NCBI GenBank assembly: GCA_021810985.1
Contig: JAJZQA010000149.1
Span: 1 to 6,666, forward strand
Reading direction: 5' to 3'
Length of the DNA: 6,666 bases
Origin: Deltaproteobacteria bacterium
GTDB taxonomy: Bacteria; Desulfobacterota; Desulfuromonadia; Geobacterales; Geobacteraceae
Positions 5,950 to 6,666 of this stretch are shown here, in pieces (positions within the stretch are counted from its first letter, which is position 1; each line of letters opens with the position of its first letter). Under the pieces are notes generated by a model that was not told where the DNA came from, did no database searches, and worked only from the letters and a program-made list of their open reading frames with translations. The translations under genes and the position numbers were made by a program.

Positions 5950-6077
5950 GGTTTTTTAGTTTTTGGTGAAAGGCCTGTTCCTTCAAACTTTAAACCTTGA
6001 ACTTTAAACTATTGAACTTTGAATCTTGAACTTTGCACTCGTTTTTAACTAAAAACCAAAAATAAAAACCAAAAACC
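5950..6077. repeat. Inverted GGTTTTT / AAAAACC repeats flanking the miaB-peptidase spacer
   Basis: GTTTTTGGT (5959-5967) is the exact reverse complement of ACCAAAAAC (6068-6076). More copies of the same seven-base motif occur in both arms: GGTTTTT at 5950-5956 on the left, and AAAAACC units from 6051 to 6077 on the right. The arms enclose the YTTRAAC heptamer array. Transcribed from miaB, this could fold into a long weak A-U-rich stem; it does not look like a standard GC-rich terminator. Confidence 0.6.
5982..6038. repeat. Degenerate tandem heptamer array, eight copies near YTTRAAC
   Basis: Units read TTCAAAC, TTTAAAC, CTTGAAC, TTTAAAC, TATTGAAC (one base longer), TTTGAAT, CTTGAAC and TTTGCAC. 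The array is A/T-rich, unlike the neighbouring genes. It sits 62 bases after the miaB stop and 55 bases before the next start, where a short terminator-promoter region would be expected. No promoter for the downstream gene could be picked out with confidence within it. Confidence 0.85.
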
Positions 6078-6093
6078 GATTTTTGGAGATGCC

Positions 6094-6666
6094 ATGCGCG
6101 AAGAATCATTCCAGTTTCTCAGGTCACTTGTCGAAGCGCCAAGCCCTTCCGGGTATGAACAGCCTGCCCAGCGTGTTTTTCGTGATTACGTCGCCCCCTA
6201 CGCGCCGGTAAACGGTGATGTGCTGGGCAATGCCATTGCTTCGATCAAAGGCGCCGGGGAAGGTCTTACCAGGGTGATGCTCGTCGGTCATTCCGACGAA
6301 ATCGGCCTGCTGGTGAAATTCATCGATGAAAACGGTTTTCTTTTTTTCGGCGCGATCGGCGGCATCGATCCCCAGATTACCCAGGGATTGCGGGTTGCCG
6401 TACAAACGAAGAACGGCCCGATCCCGGGCGTGATCGGCAAAAAGCCGATTCACCTGCTGGAACCGAAGGATCGCGAGACGGTGGTGAAGCTGGATGCCCA
6501 GTATATCGATATCGGGGCTGCCAACCGGGAAGAGGCGGCCGCGCTGGTGCGCATCGGCGATCCCGTGACCTTTGCTTCCGGGCTGGAGAAGCTGCAGGGG
6601 GACCGTATTGCCGGCCGAGGCTTTGACGACAAGGCCGGCAGTTTTGTGGTTGCCGAGGTGCTCCGT
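6094..6666 (+). CDS. M42-family metallo-aminopeptidase / endoglucanase-like hydrolase (5' part, cut by window edge)
   Basis: The first 191 residues of a protein of the M42 peptidase family (glutamyl aminopeptidase / tetrahedral TET-type aminopeptidases, often misnamed cellulase M); family members are about 350 aa. It starts MREESFQFLRSLVEAPSPSG, the usual N-terminal helix and APSPSGYE motif. GHSDEIG at residues 65-71 holds the first metal-binding His66 and catalytic Asp68 (AHxDEIG in most members). RGFDDKAGS at 175-183 holds the bridging Asp178. Residues about 74-165 form the inserted PDZ-like dimerisation domain typical of the family. The remaining ligands and the general-base Glu-Glu pair lie beyond the window. 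GGAGA 5 bases before the ATG at 6094 supports the start. It would be a cytoplasmic two-metal exopeptidase acting on short peptides; substrate preference cannot be told from this part. Confidence 0.9.
   Translation, partial: MREESFQFLRSLVEAPSPSGYEQPAQRVFRDYVAPYAPVNGDVLGNAIASIKGAGEGLTRVMLVGHSDEIGLLVKFIDENGFLFFGAIGGIDPQITQGLRVAVQTKNGPIPGVIGKKPIHLLEPKDRETVVKLDAQYIDIGAANREEAAALVRIGDPVTFASGLEKLQGDRIAGRGFDDKAGSFVVAEVLR

Noticed and set aside
1..6666. CRISPR array, tRNA, rRNA or transposase gene
   Set aside because: No spaced identical repeats of CRISPR size, no tRNA cloverleaf or rRNA stretch, and no transposase frame was seen. The tandem repeats have a seven-base unit without spacers.

Overview
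The window carries an anaerobic carbon-monoxide oxidation locus on the minus strand (positions 1-4171), followed by two plus-strand housekeeping genes (4600-6666). The gene set is a Ni,Fe CO dehydrogenase, its nickel-insertion ATPase, a CooF-type ferredoxin, a tRNA-modifying MiaB and an M42 aminopeptidase. With the moderately high GC of the coding regions, this suggests a strictly anaerobic or facultative bacterium. A Geobacter/Desulfuromonas-like member of the Desulfuromonadota is my best guess, but that is inference from gene content and style, not from a search.

Minus-strand layout in transcription order: (1) a 234-aa PAS-LytTR regulator at 4171-3467, whose architecture and by-eye alignment match RcoM, the single-component haem-PAS CO sensor; (2) a 245-bp control region (3222-3466) holding a degenerate heptamer array, two direct repeats that fit the LytTR binding consensus, and a weak sigma-70-like promoter; (3) cooS (3221-1290), with every metal ligand of the B, C and D clusters present; (4) cooC (1278-427), whose ribosome binding site overlaps the cooS stop; (5) a 104-bp element bounded by perfect 14-bp inverted repeats (321-424), placed exactly between cooC and cooF; (6) cooF (297 to beyond position 1), cut by the window edge.

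Plus-strand layout: a 428-bp divergent intergenic region (4172-4599) with inverted repeats near the regulator and a good promoter near its right end; miaB (4600-5919); a 174-bp spacer filled with seven-base repeats and oligo-A/CC repeats; and the 5' part of an M42 metallopeptidase gene (6094 to the edge).

How the genes fit together: CooS oxidises CO to CO2, CooC loads nickel into the CooS C-cluster, and CooF takes the electrons away. The RcoM-like protein beside them probably switches the operon on when CO binds its haem. The paired LytTR-type repeats in front of cooS are a plausible target. The most interesting points are this self-contained sensor-operator-operon unit (with an apparent substitution of the distal methionine ligand known in Burkholderia RcoM), the hairpin element separating cooF from cooSC, and the recurrence of seven-base-period repeats in two separate intergenic regions.
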